DNA of 64,000 bases, from the NCBI GenBank assembly GCA_910574475.1, contig CAJTAT010000004.1, forward strand, positions 186,001-250,000, in the 5' to 3' direction. The DNA comes from Clostridia bacterium (GTDB taxonomy: Bacteria > Bacillota > Clostridia > Lachnospirales > Lachnospiraceae). Below the pieces are notes generated by a model. That model did no database searches, was not told the DNA's origin, and worked only from the letters and a program-made list of their open reading frames with translations. Positions 61,404 through 64,000 of this stretch are shown in pieces; within the stretch, counting starts at the first letter, position 1; the number at the start of each line of letters is the position of its first letter. A program made the position numbers and the translations under genes.

Positions 61404-61840
61404 ACATCTGCCGAAGCCCAATGGCTCAATTCGTAATGCAGGATCTGGTCAACAGGCGGGGCCTTTCCGACCAGTTCTACATTGACTCCGCTGCCACCAG
61501 CAGGGAAGAAATCGGAAATGGCGTCCACTATGGAACGAGAGGAAAGCTTAAGGAAGTAGGCGTTCCTTTACTCAACCATCGAGCGGTTCAGCTAAAACGC
61601 GCCGATTATGATGAATACGATTTTATCCTGGGAATGGACCGGTGGAATCGAAAAAATATGTTGCGAATTTTGGGGGAGGATCCGCAGAACAAAGTATCCC
61701 TGCTTTTGGACTTTGCAGAACATCCCCGCGACATTGCTGATCCCTGGTACACTGGGAATTTTGATGTCACTTATGATGATATAGTGGAGGGATGTGAAGC
61801 CTTGCTGAATTACATCTTGGAGCAGGGGCTGGTTTTTTAA
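61373..61840 (+). CDS. Low-molecular-weight protein tyrosine phosphatase
   Basis: A 155-residue phosphatase. The active-site loop is VCHGNICRSP (CX5R, Cys8 to Arg14), and the general acid is in DIADPWYTG (near 127). Length and fold markers fit. ATG 61373 follows TAGGAGG; a longer frame to 61250 is upstream of that site. The gene's first 31 bases are duplicated 8.7 kb upstream, identifying it as the insertion target of the island. Confidence 0.92.
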   Translation: MIKILFVCHGNICRSPMAQFVMQDLVNRRGLSDQFYIDSAATSREEIGNGVHYGTRGKLKEVGVPLLNHRAVQLKRADYDEYDFILGMDRWNRKNMLRILGEDPQNKVSLLLDFAEHPRDIADPWYTGNFDVTYDDIVEGCEALLNYILEQGLVF

Positions 61841-61910
61841 ACTACCCTTGTCTCAAATGGCAGCAATTTGGATTGATTTAAAAAATTGACTGAAGCGTAT
61901 ATGGATTTGA

Positions 61911-61960
61911 ATGGAGCCTGTACTTTCTCATTGCAGAGAGCAGGCTCCATTTTATTTTTT
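61911..61960 (+). terminator. Terminator after phosphatase gene
   Basis: ATGGAGCCTG (61911-61920) pairs with CAGGCTCCAT (61941-61950), 10-bp stem with 20-base loop, followed by TTTATTTTTT. Confidence 0.85.
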
Positions 61961-61988
61961 AAAAAATATTAAGATTCTATTAATACTA

Positions 61989-62058
61989 TTGACAACATCA
62001 TATTATACGCTATATAGTATAAGTAACTTATAATATTATATGACATATAATATTATAT
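61989..62058 (+). promoter_or_regulatory. Promoter and tandem operator of PadR operon
   Basis: TTGACA (61989-61994) and TATAGT (62013-62018), 18 bp apart. TATAATATTATAT follows twice (62029-62041 and 62046-62058), a 17-bp period; each copy contains a palindromic core. A PadR repressor, the first gene, could bind here. Confidence 0.6.
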
Positions 62059-62094
62059 CCTAAGATACAAAAATCAGGATAAGGAGAGGGTTGC

Positions 62095-62415
62095 ATGGTA
62101 TTTAACACGGGAGCGGCGCTCCTGGACGCAATCGTACTGGCCGTTGTATCTAATGATATAGATGGTACTTACGGCTATAAAATCACCCAGGACGTGCGCC
62201 AGGCCATCGAGATATCTGAGTCCACCTTATATCCAGTTCTGCGCAGACTACAGAAAGATGGTTGTCTGGAGACATACGATATGGAATATGGTGGCAGGAA
62301 TCGCAGATACTACCGGATAACAGAGGCAGGAACAGCGCAGCTGAATCTGTATAAGACAGAGTGGAAGCAATATTCCACTAAGATTGCGAAATTATTTGCG
62401 GGGAGAGGTGTGTAA
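62095..62415 (+). CDS. PadR-family transcriptional regulator
   Basis: A 106-residue winged-helix repressor with YGYKITQDVRQ (near 26), STLYPVLRRLQKDGCLETYD (near 43) and the wing RNRRYYRITEAG (near 70). It heads a three-gene run with DUF1700 and DUF4097 genes, a layout that usually responds to envelope or antibiotic stress. It overlaps the next gene by 1 bp. Confidence 0.92.
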   Translation: MVFNTGAALLDAIVLAVVSNDIDGTYGYKITQDVRQAIEISESTLYPVLRRLQKDGCLETYDMEYGGRNRRYYRITEAGTAQLNLYKTEWKQYSTKIAKLFAGRGV

Positions 62416-63125
62416 TGAACAGAAAGGAATTTATGGAAAGGCTGGAAAAGCTCCTCTGGAATATTTCTGACAGTGAACGTGAGGAGGCCCTACAGTATTA
62501 TAATGACTATTTTGACGATGCAGGGGAAGAAAACGAGGCAAGAGTAATTGAAGAACTGGTCAGCCCAGAACAGGTGGCGCAAAAGATTAAGGCGGGCCTG
62601 TCAGATTCGGCATCTGAATACTCAGAAAGAGGTTATGAGGATACCCGTTTTCAAAATTCTCAGGAAGTCATTTCGAGAGAACAGGTGAATATAGACCAGG
62701 AACATAAGGGACAGGTAGACCGAAGAAACCAAAGTGCATCATATGGAACAAATTTTTGGAAGATTCTTGCGATCGCCTTGCTGTGCATTGTGGTAGCTCC
62801 AGTTATCATCCCTATATGTGCTGCGGTTTTTGCTGTTTTAGTAGCCATTGTAATTGGGCTGATTGGCGCAGCGATTGGAATTGTTGCAGCGGGATTCTCC
62901 CTTCTGGTAGTGGGAATTGTAGTAATTGGAGTTGGGATTGCCCAGATATTTGCAGTTCCTTCCGTAGGAATAGCCATGGCTGGCGTAGGCTGTCTGATAT
63001 TTGCAATAGGAGTTCTATTTTCTATATTTACTGTATGGTGCTGTGTCAAAATAATACCAGGACTCATACGTGGAATTGTTGGGCTGATTAGTTATCCCTT
63101 TCGAAAGGCAGGTGCGAAAAAATGA
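62415..63125 (+). CDS. DUF1700 (HAAS-domain) membrane protein
   Basis: A 236-residue protein. The N-terminal HAAS domain (residues 1-65, MNRKEFMERLEKLLWNI) is followed by a charged linker (about 70-115) and four or five membrane helices rich in Gly/Ala/Val/Ile (about 118-220). Function is unknown, but it is always near PadR and DUF4097 genes. It overlaps the next gene by 4 bp. Confidence 0.88.
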   Translation: MNRKEFMERLEKLLWNISDSEREEALQYYNDYFDDAGEENEARVIEELVSPEQVAQKIKAGLSDSASEYSERGYEDTRFQNSQEVISREQVNIDQEHKGQVDRRNQSASYGTNFWKILAIALLCIVVAPVIIPICAAVFAVLVAIVIGLIGAAIGIVAAGFSLLVVGIVVIGVGIAQIFAVPSVGIAMAGVGCLIFAIGVLFSIFTVWCCVKIIPGLIRGIVGLISYPFRKAGAKK

Positions 63126-64000
63126 AATCATTGATGAAATTTTGCCTGATGTTGGCGGCAGTGTTTATTGTAATTGGATTAATAGGAGTAGTTGCCGGAA
63201 TGGCCATGGGAGCAAAACCCAATCAGTTTTTGAGACCTGTTTACTATAGAAATAATTTTTCCTGGCATCATGATGATATCTTTGACTACTGGGAAGATGA
63301 ATTAGATGATCAGCTAGATTCCTGGACAGAACAACTAGATGATCAGATGGACTCTTTAGATGATAAATTAGATGATCAGATGGATCGTCTGGAAGATGAC
63401 CTGGATGAGCAGTTAGATTCGTGGGAGGATGATTTGGACACATGGACAGACCAATTGGGAAATTGGAGTAGGGAAGAGACGACTTCATGGACTGTAGACA
63501 CCTTTGAGGGGGTCTATGGGAACGAGAATACCAAGAAGCTGGAATTAGATTTAAGCAAGAGCGTTGTAAAAATTTATACTCATGAAGATAAAAATATCTA
63601 TATCAAAGGCAGCAATGCAAAAAATTATTTTAGCATAGAAGAGGATGGAGATACATTGCGTTTGCGGGATACCAGAAAAAGCAAGAGAAAGCCATTGAAG
63701 CTGGAAATATATTTGCCTGAGAGAACCTTTGAGAAGATAGAAATGGATGTGGGAGCCAGCAAGCTCTATGCACAGAAACTGGCCGCAGAAAAGATTGATA
63801 TGGATCTGGGGGCAGGTGAATTTTATACAGAATCGTTGGAAGGTGATAAAATTTCCATTAATTTGGGAGCAGGAAGATTGACCATTGGCGGGATGGCAGT
63901 TCAGGACAGGGCAGACCTTGAAGTGGGTGCTGCTGAGATGGTGGCAGACAATGTTCAAGGAGGAGACCTGTATCTGGAATGTGGCGTGGGATCCATCCAA
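63122..64000 (+). CDS. DUF4097 protein with acidic repeat (partial, cut by window)
   Basis: ATG 63122 overlaps the DUF1700 stop; the frame is open to the window end (293 codons). An N-terminal membrane anchor (about 5-26) is followed by an acidic stretch (about 50-115) of repeating LDDQLDSW/LDDQMDSL/LEDDLDEQ-like units, probably a coiled coil. A beta-helical DUF4097 domain then begins (from about 140, with LDLSKSVVKIYTHED and repeated LGAG turns). The 3' end is missing. Confidence 0.8.
   Translation, partial: MKSLMKFCLMLAAVFIVIGLIGVVAGMAMGAKPNQFLRPVYYRNNFSWHHDDIFDYWEDELDDQLDSWTEQLDDQMDSLDDKLDDQMDRLEDDLDEQLDSWEDDLDTWTDQLGNWSREETTSWTVDTFEGVYGNENTKKLELDLSKSVVKIYTHEDKNIYIKGSNAKNYFSIEEDGDTLRLRDTRKSKRKPLKLEIYLPERTFEKIEMDVGASKLYAQKLAAEKIDMDLGAGEFYTESLEGDKISINLGAGRLTIGGMAVQDRADLEVGAAEMVADNVQGGDLYLECGVGSIQ

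Overview
The window looks like the chromosome of a gut-type Firmicute of the Lachnospiraceae (Blautia/Dorea/Ruminococcus-like). This rests on gene content (split transketolases, DHHW/MBOAT/DUF4358 cell-surface cluster, DUF5721, tripartite TctABC transporter, HrcA/CIRCE), AGGAGG ribosome sites, TTGACA-17-TATAAT promoters and moderate GC. No rRNA, tRNA or CRISPR array was seen.

1-8 kb is a sugar or polyol catabolic locus: a zinc polyol dehydrogenase, a tandem pair of foldable RNA-like repeats, two complete split transketolases around an iron-type alcohol dehydrogenase, then a divergent pair (zinc dehydrogenase; RpiB-like isomerase lacking the ring-opening and phosphate-site histidines). The set resembles transketolase routes that pass through an acyclic C4 sugar, such as the sulfo-transketolase pathway. 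8-12 kb holds htpG under a CIRCE operator between two HicAB loci, each with a broken toxin and an intact antitoxin. 12-18 kb is a surface glycan O-acylation cluster (membrane protein, SGNH, DUF4358, MBOAT, DHHW). 18-28 kb carries M18 peptidase, DegV, class II aldolase, a TctABC-HIT-cupin operon and argG.

28-43.8 kb mixes a BcgI-like fused restriction-modification protein whose specificity subunit is a 41-codon stub with housekeeping genes (rarA, folC, pheA, DegV), two MATE exporters, and a PHP/EndoQ-like nuclease fused to a UvrD helicase. 43.8-52.5 kb is a patchwork: MerR-ABC unit, paired radical SAM proteins, HxlR regulators with flavoproteins, and decayed AraC, Fic, ATPase and integrase fragments.

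52.7-61.4 kb reads as a genomic island inserted in the 5' end of a low-molecular-weight protein tyrosine phosphatase gene. The start of that gene is duplicated at both edges (27 of 31 bases identical), and paired ACTACG boxes with an 11-bp period lie just inside each edge. The cargo is an autoregulated Fic protein, a compact cassette (unknown protein, DUF6508, Fe-S DNA glycosylase, PD-(D/E)XK nuclease), a decayed IS21-family element that truncated the island integrase, and an unknown zinc-knuckle protein. A second integrase fragment just outside the left edge suggests stacked insertions at the same site. The window ends in a PadR-DUF1700-DUF4097 envelope-stress-type operon, cut by the window edge.
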